From contig NZ_JAERRH010000001.1 of assembly GCF_016741855.1 (NCBI RefSeq), forward strand, positions 744,001 through 808,000: a stretch of 64,000 nucleotides of DNA, given 5' to 3'. How positions within the stretch are numbered: position 1 is the first letter of the stretch; every line of letters begins with the position of its first letter. Made by a program: the position numbers and the translations under genes. This document shows, piece after piece, positions 27,370-34,950 of the stretch. The notes beneath the pieces are model-generated. The model was given only the letters and a program-made list of their open reading frames with translations, was not told the origin of the DNA and did not search any database. Source of the DNA: Streptomyces musisoli (GTDB lineage: Bacteria > Actinomycetota > Actinomycetes > Streptomycetales > Streptomycetaceae).

Positions 27370-28229
27370 ACGCCCACGCCCTCGGGGCTGATCCGGTCGC
27401 GGGCGATGTTGCGCTCCAGCAGGGTGGTGGACGCCTTCACGCCGATCCCGCTCGCGGGGTCCACCTCCGCCAGCCGGCCGTCGGCCGCCTTCAGGTCGGC
27501 GAGCGCGGAGTCCATCGCCTCGTGCGCGGCGAACAGGCAGGGAGTGCTGTAGATGGCGACGTCCACGCCGAGGTCGGACAGCTCACCGAGGGACAGGCGG
27601 GGTGACTTGCCGCCGGCGATCTGGTTGAACAGCAGCGGCTTGTCGCCGACGACGTCCCTGATCCGCTTGATCCACTCGACGCTGCGCACCCCGTCGACCA
27701 GCACCACGTCGGCGTCCGTGGCGGCCAGCATCTCGGCGCGGTGCAGGATGTCGTGCTCGTCGGTGGCGTCGGTACGGGCGACGACGACCAGGTCCTTACG
27801 GGTCTCCAGGACCTTGTGCAGCTTCTCCAGGTACTCGTCCAGTGGCAGCACCTGCTTGCCGTCGGCGTGGCCGCAGCGGCGGGGCCGCTTCTGGTCCTCC
27901 AGGATCACGCCCGAGGCGCCGATGCGCTCCAGCCCCTCGACGACGTGACAGGCGACCTCGGGGTCGACGTACCCGTCGTCGATGTCGACCAGCAGGTGGT
28001 GGTGCGGGAACGCGCCCCGCAGCCGCTGGACGAAGGCCACCATGTCGGGCCAGGCGATGAATCCGATGTCCGGCAGTCCGTAGTACGAGGCCGCGAAGCC
28101 GAAGCCCGATACGAACATCCCGTCGTAGTGCTTGGCCGCGATCGACGCCGAATACATGTCGTACACGCCGATCAGCGGTGTGGTCCCGGGCCCGGCGATG
28201 CGCTCGCGCAGCTTCTTACCGTAAGTCAA
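27366..28229 (-). CDS. Isocitrate lyase / PEP mutase superfamily enzyme with KxCGH-type loop
   Basis: The TTG at 28229 has GAAGGAG 7 bases upstream and gives 287 residues. The barrel carries VYDMYSASIAAKHYDG, VDIDDGYVDP (metal-binding acids) and ILEDQKRPRRCGHADGK. The RRCGH loop corresponds to the KKCGH catalytic-cysteine loop of isocitrate/methylisocitrate lyases, so a lyase reaction on a 2-substituted malate or citrate-type acid is likely. It differs from the other family member in this window (20790-21599), which lacks this loop. It is coupled downstream to a small secreted protein. Confidence 0.82.
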   Translation of the reverse strand: MTYGKKLRERIAGPGTTPLIGVYDMYSASIAAKHYDGMFVSGFGFAASYYGLPDIGFIAWPDMVAFVQRLRGAFPHHHLLVDIDDGYVDPEVACHVVEGLERIGASGVILEDQKRPRRCGHADGKQVLPLDEYLEKLHKVLETRKDLVVVARTDATDEHDILHRAEMLAATDADVVLVDGVRSVEWIKRIRDVVGDKPLLFNQIAGGKSPRLSLGELSDLGVDVAIYSTPCLFAAHEAMDSALADLKAADGRLAEVDPASGIGVKASTTLLERNIARDRISPEGVGV

Positions 28230-28713
28230 GGTCCGGCTCCTTCTGTGGGTGGGTGACGCACGGGCCGGGGGTGGTCCCTTGCGTCTCGACGCCCTTTGCC
28301 AAGACAAGAGCATCCCTAGATAGTCACGTGACCTTCGCCCTACGCGAGCTTTACTCACCCCAATGGCGGAACCGGTTCACCGCAGAAACGTCACTCGGCC
28401 AGCCGTGATGCCCAGATGAGCCCCCCGTTGAGGTGAGCCCTGAGAGCCGGGTCGCGGCAGGCGCCGGAGGCGTGACCGAGGGCCGCCGTGGAACACCTGT
28501 CCACCTTCCGGGACCGCCTGGTTCCGCGACGAGGGCCCGCCCCGGTCGGCGGGCGGGACGCCGGGTGGAGCGACGGCGTCCGGGGCGGGGTCGTCGCGGT
28601 GGCCGGCCGGGCGGCCGCGGTCGAGGAGGCGGAGAGGGACGCCAGGGGGCTCCGGACGGAGGCCCACGCCCCGCGGCTCGGCATCCCCCGTCCGGTCACC
28701 GGCGGATCTCCGC
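28230..28713. other. Intergenic region without a convincing gene
   Basis: This 484-bp gap lies between the lyase start and the end of the lipoprotein gene. Frames on either strand are Arg/Pro-rich and lack ribosome sites. Around 28390-28440 a minus-strand frame ends with a protein-like AHLNGGLIWASRLAE, which may be the tail of a decayed gene. The AT-richer segment near 28300-28380 probably holds the lyase promoter. Confidence 0.45.
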
Positions 28714-29301
28714 TCAACCCCCTTCGCCCACACTGTTGTCGGGCGCTCCGTCGCCGTACGAGGGGAGGTCGCCGCGCTCCACCGGGGCCGTCGCCGTGGG
28801 AGCCGGCGGCAGGAAGCCGGCGAGTTCCGCCGGTGAGGGGCGGTGGACGGCGTCCGCGGCCTCGCGGACCACGTCGGGTGCCACCTTCTCGCCGCCGAGC
28901 CGCACCACCCGGCCCTTCACCGGCTCCCGGCACACGTAGCCCCCGGGACAGTCGGCGGCGCTGCCCCGCTCCGCGTAGAGGTGCAGGACGGCACCGTTCT
29001 TCGCCCAGTACGCGACGGAGAAGCCGTCGTCCCCGTTCACTCCGACGGACTGCTGCGCGAGCGTGAAGCCCGGCACGTCGGTGACGTACACGAGTTCCGG
29101 CGCGATGCCCAACGCGCGCAGTCGGGAGTCCAGTTCGGACCGAGCCGGGGCGGGCGCCGACTCCCGGGCGCGCCCGGCCTCCGGCTTTCCGGTGCCGGCA
29201 GCCGCCCCGTCGCCGCCGGCGTCCGCCTTCTCGGTGCCGCACGCGGTGAGCAGCGCGGGAAGGAGCAGGAGCAGCGGCAGGGCGCGTACGGTACGGATCA
29301 T
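28714..29301 (-). CDS. Secreted lipoprotein of unknown function
   Basis: The 195-residue protein starts MIRTVRALPLLLLLPALLTAC, a lipoprotein signal with lipobox LTAC, so it should be anchored to the outer face of the membrane. After an Ala/Gly/Glu linker comes a domain of about 110 residues (LDSRLRALGIAPELVYVTDV, then AYWAKNGAVLHLYAERG) with a Cys pair (DCPGGYVC). I do not recognise a family. The ribosome site is weak. It is divergent from the glyoxalase-like gene at 29362. Confidence 0.7.
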   Translation of the reverse strand: MIRTVRALPLLLLLPALLTACGTEKADAGGDGAAAGTGKPEAGRARESAPAPARSELDSRLRALGIAPELVYVTDVPGFTLAQQSVGVNGDDGFSVAYWAKNGAVLHLYAERGSAADCPGGYVCREPVKGRVVRLGGEKVAPDVVREAADAVHRPSPAELAGFLPPAPTATAPVERGDLPSYGDGAPDNSVGEGG

Positions 29302-29361
29302 GCGCCCATGGTGCCGCACAGGCGTTCCACAGGGCGGTCCGATCCCGTAACCTCTCGCGCG

Positions 29362-29994
29362 ATGAACGCCATTCCGCCGCTGCTGGACCATCTCGTCCTC
29401 GCCACGCCCGACTTGGCGGCCACGGTCGCCGAGTTCACGCGGCGGACCGGGGTCGCACCGGCGCCCGGCGGGGTGCACGTCGGACTGGGTACGCGGAACC
29501 ATCTGGTGGGGCTCGGCGGCCGCAGCTATCTGGAGATCATCGGGCCCGACCCGGAGCAGCCCGAGCCCGCCGGGCCGCGGCCGTTCGGCGTCGACCGGCT
29601 GGCCGGGCCCGCGGTACCGACCTGGGCGATCAGCCCGCCCGATCTCGACGCGGCGATCGCCCGGGCCCGGGAGCGGGGCCACGACCCGGGCCCGGTACGG
29701 CCGATGAGCCGTCGCAGACCGGACGGCACCCTGCTGCGGTGGCGGCTGACCGACGCCGGCCCGGGGGACACCTCGGGCGTGCTGCCGTTCCTCATCGACT
29801 GGGGTGACTCCCGGCATCCGGCCGCCTCGGGCCTGCCGGTCACGCCACTGCTGGCGGTGTCGGCCTCGGTACCCGACCCGCGGCGGACGCGCGGCCCGCT
29901 GGCGGCCCTGGGCACCTCGCTGACGCTCACCACCGGGCCGACCGCCCTCTCCTTCACCGTGACCACCCCGAACGGTCCGGTCACCTTCGGCTGA
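29362..29994 (+). CDS. Glyoxalase-like (VOC superfamily) domain protein
   Basis: The 210-residue protein begins with the DHLVLATPDLAATVAEFTRRTG pattern typical of PF13468 glyoxalase-like proteins, with GTRNHLVGLGGRSYLEIIGPDP as the second strand block. The metal-ligand pattern of true glyoxalases is incomplete, and substrate is unknown. It is transcribed divergently from the lipoprotein gene, 60 bases apart. Confidence 0.8.
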   Translation: MNAIPPLLDHLVLATPDLAATVAEFTRRTGVAPAPGGVHVGLGTRNHLVGLGGRSYLEIIGPDPEQPEPAGPRPFGVDRLAGPAVPTWAISPPDLDAAIARARERGHDPGPVRPMSRRRPDGTLLRWRLTDAGPGDTSGVLPFLIDWGDSRHPAASGLPVTPLLAVSASVPDPRRTRGPLAALGTSLTLTTGPTALSFTVTTPNGPVTFG

Positions 29995-30038
29995 CCCCGC
30001 GCGGCCGGTCGTGGCGGCGGCCTGGGCGAGCCCGGTCT

Positions 30039-30067
30039 TTGAACGTGTTCAATTTTGCCTCTACGAT
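30039..30067 (+). promoter_or_regulatory. Promoter with overlapping palindromic operator upstream of DUF817 gene
   Basis: TTGAAC (30039-30044) and TACGAT (30062-30067) are separated by 17 bases, a good sigma-70-type promoter. The -35 box is also the left arm of a palindrome TTGAAC-GT-GTTCAA (30039-30052) of the kind bound by TetR-family repressors. Binding there would block polymerase. Confidence 0.6.
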
Positions 30068-30099
30068 CGGAGCCCTCGCCGTCGCGCGAAGGAGGGGGC

Positions 30100-30957
30100 A
30101 TGCGTCACGAGGAGAGGTCCGCCACCAGAGGGCCCCGGCACGGGCTCGGACAGCTGGTGCGCTTCGGCGCGCTCCAGGCCCGCGCCTGCGCCTTCGCCGT
30201 CGCACTGCTGGCCGGGATCGGCGCCTCCCGGCTGCTGCCACCGCTGCCCGTGGCCCGCTACGACCTGGTACTCGTCTACGGCGTGCTGCTCACCCTCGTC
30301 GCCCGCCGGGTGGGCTGGGAGACCCGGCGGGACACCGCCGTGATCGTGGTGTGCCATGGGGTGGGACTGCTGTTCGAGCTGGTCAAGGTGCGGCTGGGCT
30401 CGTGGAGTTACCCGGAGGACGCCCTCACCAAGATCGCCGGGGTGCCGCTGTACGGGGGCTTCATGTACGCGGCGGTCGCCAGCTACGTATGCCGGGCCCG
30501 GCGGCTGATGCGGCTGCGCTACACCCGCTACCGCGCCGCCGCCACGACCCTGGTGGCCGCCGCCGTCTACCTCAACTTCTTCACCCACCACTGGATACCG
30601 GACCTGCGCTGGCCGCTCGCCGTGGCGATGACCGCGGCGACCGCCGGGACCTGGGTGGGCTTCAGCGTCGGCACGCACCGCTACCGCATGCCGCTGGCCG
30701 TCTCCTTCGTCCTGATCGGCTTCTTCCTGTGGGTCGCCGAGAACGCGGCGACCTATGCGGGAGCCTGGAGCTACCCGCAGCAGCTCACCGGCTGGCATCC
30801 GGTACCGCTGACCAAGTTCGGCGCCTGGTCGCTGCTGATCAGCGTGACGTTCGTCCTCGTCGAGCACCTCACGGCGGCCCGCCCGGACCGCCGCGCGGGC
30901 CGCGCGGAACCCGACCGGTGCCCGCCGCCGGTGTCCGATTCCTTCAAGACCGGCTGA
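30100..30957 (+). CDS. DUF817 integral membrane protein
   Basis: ATG 30100 follows AAGGAGGGGG. The 285-residue product has about seven or eight hydrophobic segments and the DUF817 (PF05675) signatures LGSWSYPE, VPLYGGFMYAAVASY and NFFTHHWIPDLRW, with a late ENAATYAGAWSYPQQ. Function of the family is unknown, and the protein is expected in the cytoplasmic membrane. The promoter carries a TTGAAC/GTTCAA palindrome (30039-30052), so it is probably repressed by a regulator encoded elsewhere. Confidence 0.88.
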   Translation: MRHEERSATRGPRHGLGQLVRFGALQARACAFAVALLAGIGASRLLPPLPVARYDLVLVYGVLLTLVARRVGWETRRDTAVIVVCHGVGLLFELVKVRLGSWSYPEDALTKIAGVPLYGGFMYAAVASYVCRARRLMRLRYTRYRAAATTLVAAAVYLNFFTHHWIPDLRWPLAVAMTAATAGTWVGFSVGTHRYRMPLAVSFVLIGFFLWVAENAATYAGAWSYPQQLTGWHPVPLTKFGAWSLLISVTFVLVEHLTAARPDRRAGRAEPDRCPPPVSDSFKTG

Positions 30958-30981
30958 CCGGCCGCTGCCTACGGTGGCCGC

Positions 30982-31386
30982 ATGACCGCACACATCGCCG
31001 TGATCGGCCTGGTCACCTCCGATCTGGCCGCCTCCCTCGCCTTCTACCGCCGCCTCGGGCTGGTCTTCCCCCCGGGAGCCGAGGACCAGCCGCATGTCGA
31101 GGCCGAGTTGCCCGGCGGACTGGTGCTCGCCCTGGACACCGAGCAGACCGTCCGCTCCTTCCACCCCGGATGGCGGCCGCCCACCGGCGCCGGGCGGATC
31201 GCGCTCGCCTTCCGGTGCGGCTCCCCCGCCGAGGTCGACGCCCGGTACGAGGAGCTGGTGGCTGCCGGCCACCACGGCGAACTCAAGCCGTGGGACGCCT
31301 TCTGGGGGCAGCGGTACGCCACCGTGCACGACCCCGACGGCAACGGCGTCGACCTGTTCGCCCCGCTACCCGCGGCCGCCGAGTAG
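30982..31386 (+). CDS. VOC-family (glyoxalase/bleomycin-resistance fold) protein
   Basis: The 134-residue single-domain protein has VIGLVTSDLAASLAFYRRLG at the start and the closing VHDPDGNGVDLFAPL typical of the VOC fold. Such proteins include glyoxalase I, dioxygenases and antibiotic-binding proteins; the few conserved metal ligands do not decide between them. It starts 24 bases after the DUF817 gene, likely the same transcript. Its end overlaps the convergent AraC-family gene by 21 bases. Confidence 0.85.
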   Translation: MTAHIAVIGLVTSDLAASLAFYRRLGLVFPPGAEDQPHVEAELPGGLVLALDTEQTVRSFHPGWRPPTGAGRIALAFRCGSPAEVDARYEELVAAGHHGELKPWDAFWGQRYATVHDPDGNGVDLFAPLPAAAE

Positions 31387-32055
31387 CTCCCCGAGGGGCA
31401 TGCCGGCCAGCTCCCGCACCTCCCGCGCCAGATGGGACTGGTCCGCATAGCCCGCGCGGGCCGCCGTCTCGGCGTACGGCGTCCCCGAGCGGGCCAGGGC
31501 CAGGGCCCGCCGGAGGCGCAGGATGCGGGCCAGGGTCTTCGGACCGTAGCCGAAGGCGGTCAGGCAGCGGCGGTGCAACCGGCGTTCACCGAAGCCGAGT
31601 TCGGCGGCCGTCGCGGACACCGGGCGGCCGGCGTCCAGGCACCCCACCAGCCGGCGCAGCACCGGGTCCGGGTCGCCGGCCTCCGCCGCCCGCTCCAGGG
31701 CGATGTCCTCCAGTGCCCCTGCCGGGTCGGGGGCCGCCGCGACCCGGTCACCCAGCCGCCGGACCCGGGCGGCGGGCCAGAGGTCCGCCAACTCCACCCG
31801 GAGATCGCGCAGTTCGTGCGCCGGTACGCCGAGCAGGGCGGGCGCGGTGCCGGGGAAGAAGCGGATGCCCGCCCAGGAACGGGCCGGGCCCCCGGGGACG
31901 TAGGGGCGGGTGTCGGGACCCGCGACCAGCAGCCGGCCCTCGCTCCACAGCAGGTCCATGCAGCCGTCGGGCAGCACCGGCCGGGCACCGGTCCCGTCCG
32001 GGGAGTTCGTCCACACGACCGCACCGGTCAGCCGCGACTCCCGCTCCGCGTACAC
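31366..32055 (-). CDS. AraC-family transcriptional regulator
   Basis: A GTG at 32055 starts a 229-residue protein. The N-terminal ~120 residues match the DUF6597-type sensor region (VLPDGCMDLLWSEGRLLVAGPDT), and the C-terminal ~90 residues form the double HTH of AraC proteins (ATAAELGFGERRLHRRCLTAFGY, then AAGYADQSHLAREVRELAG). The effector is unknown. The 3-prime end overlaps the VOC gene, which may be a functional neighbour. Confidence 0.84.
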   Translation of the reverse strand: MYAERESRLTGAVVWTNSPDGTGARPVLPDGCMDLLWSEGRLLVAGPDTRPYVPGGPARSWAGIRFFPGTAPALLGVPAHELRDLRVELADLWPAARVRRLGDRVAAAPDPAGALEDIALERAAEAGDPDPVLRRLVGCLDAGRPVSATAAELGFGERRLHRRCLTAFGYGPKTLARILRLRRALALARSGTPYAETAARAGYADQSHLAREVRELAGMPLGELLGGRG

Positions 32056-32119
32056 GGGAGCCAGCCTACGTCGCCCAGGATGCCCGTGGCTTCGACGTCC
32101 GCCTTCTGCGTCAACTCGG

Positions 32120-32938
32120 TCATGGAGCCGGGGCGGGCGGTGGCGGTTCGGGCGGTTCGCCGGAGGGGGCCGTCGCCGGGGCGGGGGCGCCGAACAGTGG
32201 GAGGGCGTGGCGTATACGAAAGCGGCGGGCGTAGGCCGCGGTGGCTCCGACGGCCAGGCCGAGCAGCAGGAGGGAGCCGACGCGGTTGAGCAGCGGCACC
32301 GTGTCCGTGGGCAGTGTGGCGGCGGCGAGCGTGCTCAGTCCGCCGTCCAGCAGTTGCTCCGCTCCCCAGACCAGGGTGAGCACCCGCAGGCCCCGGCGGA
32401 ACACGGCGCTGTCCCGCCAGACGCCGTCCCGCGCGTGGGCCGCCGGGCCGCGGTGCAGTCGCTGGCCCAGCAGGAAGGCAAGCGGTCTGCCGGTGAAGGC
32501 GGTGCCGACGACCCAGCCGCCGACCACGAGGGACAGGGCGGCGTCCTTGAACAACAGCACGCGCGGGCCGCCGCCGATCAGGGACACCAGCGCGGCGGTG
32601 GCCAGCAGGACCGTGAAGAACAGGTCCACGCCCTCGATCCGGCGATGCCGTATCGCGCCGGCCAGCAGGAGCAGGGCCGGCGGCGCGCCGCTCAGCAGGA
32701 GGGCCGGCGCCTGGCCCGCGCCCAGTGCGCGGGCCGCGTAGTAGACGAGGAGCGGCAGGACGATGTCGACGGCGAGGGCGAGCAGGGCCCCACGGGCCGC
32801 CCCGCCACCCGCCCCGTCGGCCCCGGCCGTGCGCAGGGTCGCCCCGCCCGTGCTCCCCGTCGTACCGGCCACACCGCCGGGCCGGGCCGGGCCCGGCGTC
32901 GTGTCGCCCTGGCGGGTGTCCGCTGTCGGGTTCCTCAT
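32120..32938 (-). CDS. VC0807-family integral membrane protein
   Basis: ATG 32938 lies 8 bases after AAGGAGG. After a Gly/Thr-rich N-terminus of about 50 residues, six or so hydrophobic segments follow (LALAVDIVLPLLVYYAARALG, then LLLLAGAIRHRRIEGVDLFF). The HRRIEGVDLFFTVLLATAA region and the paired Arg/Lys loops fit the VC0807 family of small membrane proteins, possibly related to intracellular-septation proteins. Function unknown. The tail is Pro-rich. Confidence 0.72.
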   Translation of the reverse strand: MRNPTADTRQGDTTPGPARPGGVAGTTGSTGGATLRTAGADGAGGGAARGALLALAVDIVLPLLVYYAARALGAGQAPALLLSGAPPALLLLAGAIRHRRIEGVDLFFTVLLATAALVSLIGGGPRVLLFKDAALSLVVGGWVVGTAFTGRPLAFLLGQRLHRGPAAHARDGVWRDSAVFRRGLRVLTLVWGAEQLLDGGLSTLAAATLPTDTVPLLNRVGSLLLLGLAVGATAAYARRFRIRHALPLFGAPAPATAPSGEPPEPPPPAPAP

Positions 32939-33253
32939 GTCCGGCGCCTCCTTGCCCGCTGCCGCTTCGGTGCCGCGCGGCGCGACGACGGCGGCGCCCG
33001 GCTGCTGTGCTGCCGGCCGGACGGCTCCGGCCTGCGGGTCCACGCTAGGCGCGGGGCGGTTTCCGGCGGATCGGAGCACGGGTGGAGTGCCGGGTGGAAA
33101 ACGGGAGGAAGGGCGCCGTCGCGTTCTCCACCGACGGGCTTAGACCCCAGGGTGGACACGCACAGCCGTCAGTCAGCCGAGCGCGGCCGCGTACCACGCG
33201 CTCCCGGCGCCGGGTGCTGCCTGCCGGGCCGCACCGTCACAGTTCCGGACGCG
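32939..33253. other. Intergenic region
   Basis: This 315-bp stretch lies between the VC0807-family gene start and the end of the BrkB-like gene on the same strand. It probably contains the promoter of the former. I see no reading frame with a ribosome site and no clear hairpin. Confidence 0.5.
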
Positions 33254-34795
33254 TCACAGCTCAGGACGCGCGGCGCCCCTGTCGCCTCCAGGGCCACCTT
33301 GGCCCCCATAGCCACCGCTTCCCTGGCAGCCGCCGTAGCCGCCGCCCTCGCCACCCCCATGACTGCCGCCACCCCCGTAGCCGCCATTGCCCCCGTGGCC
33401 GCCGAAGCCACCGAAACCGCCGTGGTCACCGAAGCCACCGCTTCCACCGAAACCGCCGGAGCCGCCGGAGCCGCCATTGCCGCCCATGCCGCCCCCGGCG
33501 CCGGTGCCTCCGAAGCCGCCGCTCCCCCCGTGGCCCGCGTCGCCCCCGTCGTCCCCGCTGCCGCCGTGACCTCCGTGGTCGCCTCCGTGGCCTCCGTGGT
33601 CGCCTCCGTGGCCTGCGCCGTCGCCCCCGTGGTGCCCCTTCCCGCCTCCGTGGCGCCCGCTCCCCCCGTCGGCCTTGTGCGCGTGGTGGGGGTTCCTCGC
33701 GTGGGTGCGGAGGCGGGCCGTCACGTCCTCCGGCGGCAGGAAGCGGGACCAGCGCTCGGGGAACTCGGACGGCATGTCGGGGTCGTCGGGATCCGCCTCG
33801 AGGGCCGCCGCGGCGCGGGCGACGTACTCGGCGACCTGCGCCTCCCGCACCCGCTCGTTGGCCTCGCGCGCGGCGGCCGTGGCCGCGGCCGGCCAGACCC
33901 GGTCGATGGCCGCGTTCACCGCCGCGCCGACGAGCACGGCGAAAGCGGACACACCGATCCACAGCAGCACCGCGACGGCGGCGGCCAGGGAGCCGTAGAT
34001 CGTGGCGCCCTCGATGGTGTTCGTGAGGTAGATGCGCAGCAGGAAGCTGCCGAGGACCCACATCGCCAGGGCGACCAGCGCGCCGGGCACGTCCTCGATC
34101 CACTGGGAGCGGACCGGCACCGAGACGTGGTACAGCGTCGTCAGGAAGACGATGGACAGGATGATCACGACCGGCCAGTACAGGACCTGGACGACCGTCT
34201 CCGACCAGGGCACGATCCGGACCACCGCGTCCGGCCCCGCGACCATCAGCGGCAGCGCCACCGAACCGATCAGCAGAGCCACGATGAACAGCAGGAAAGC
34301 CATGATCCGGGTCTTGACGATGCCCCGGACCCCGTCAAGGCCGTACATGACGGTGATGGTGTCGATGAAGACGTTCACCGCGCGCGAGCCCGACCACAGG
34401 GCGAACAGGAACCCGATGGAGATGACGTCGGGCCGGCCGCCCCGCATCACGTCGTGCAGGATGGGCTCGGCGATGTCCTTGACGCCCTTGTCGGACAGCA
34501 CCGTGCGGGAGGCCTCCAGGAGGTTGTTCTCCAGGCTGTGGATGGTGTCGGCGCCGGTCCAGTCGTCGACGTAGCCGAGCAGTCCGATCAGGCTCAGCAG
34601 CAGCGGCGGCACGGACAGCAGCGTGAAGAACGCCGCCTCGGCCGCCAGGCCCAGGATGCGGTACTCCATGCAGGAGTTGACGGTGTCCTTGAGCAACAGC
34701 CAGGCGGTCCTGCGCTTGGAGACGTTCCGGTAGAGGGCTCTGGCCCGGTGGAGCCGACCGGTCGGCCGCTCGGGGGGTTCACTTGCTGGCTGCAC
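33254..34795 (-). CDS. YihY/BrkB-family membrane protein with Gly/His-rich tail
   Basis: With the GTG at 34795 the protein has 513 residues; the start is uncertain because no good ribosome site is visible (another GTG lies at 34831). Residues ~40-320 contain six hydrophobic segments and the family signatures RILGLAAEAAFFTLLSVPPLL and YGSLAAAVAVLLWIGVSAF. YihY/BrkB proteins are inner-membrane proteins of uncertain function. The last ~140 residues are almost entirely Gly with His, Asp, Ser, Phe and Tyr (HGGDHGGHGG, GGFGG units), a low-complexity cytosolic tail. Confidence 0.82.
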   Translation of the reverse strand: MQPASEPPERPTGRLHRARALYRNVSKRRTAWLLLKDTVNSCMEYRILGLAAEAAFFTLLSVPPLLLSLIGLLGYVDDWTGADTIHSLENNLLEASRTVLSDKGVKDIAEPILHDVMRGGRPDVISIGFLFALWSGSRAVNVFIDTITVMYGLDGVRGIVKTRIMAFLLFIVALLIGSVALPLMVAGPDAVVRIVPWSETVVQVLYWPVVIILSIVFLTTLYHVSVPVRSQWIEDVPGALVALAMWVLGSFLLRIYLTNTIEGATIYGSLAAAVAVLLWIGVSAFAVLVGAAVNAAIDRVWPAAATAAAREANERVREAQVAEYVARAAAALEADPDDPDMPSEFPERWSRFLPPEDVTARLRTHARNPHHAHKADGGSGRHGGGKGHHGGDGAGHGGDHGGHGGDHGGHGGSGDDGGDAGHGGSGGFGGTGAGGGMGGNGGSGGSGGFGGSGGFGDHGGFGGFGGHGGNGGYGGGGSHGGGEGGGYGGCQGSGGYGGQGGPGGDRGAARPEL

Positions 34796-34950
34796 GACCC
34801 AAAGGTATCCGCAGCACGGGACCGCCCTCACCTTCCGGGGCCCATGGCCTGAATACGCCGTGTCCGGGGCGCCGGATCCGGCGCGCTCCGGGGCGGTGCC
34901 GTGCCACTTCGGAGGTCATCACCGCGGCCTTCCCGGGTAGGTTTCCCATC

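Noticed and set aside
28230..28713. Possible genes in the gap upstream of the lyase
   Set aside because: Frames lack ribosome sites and are Arg/Pro-rich; only a short protein-like end near 28391 remains, too little to call.
31910..34852. A 980-codon plus-strand open frame
   Set aside because: It is antisense to the AraC, VC0807 and BrkB genes, is Arg/Pro/Gly-rich and has no ribosome site; it is a by-product of high GC.
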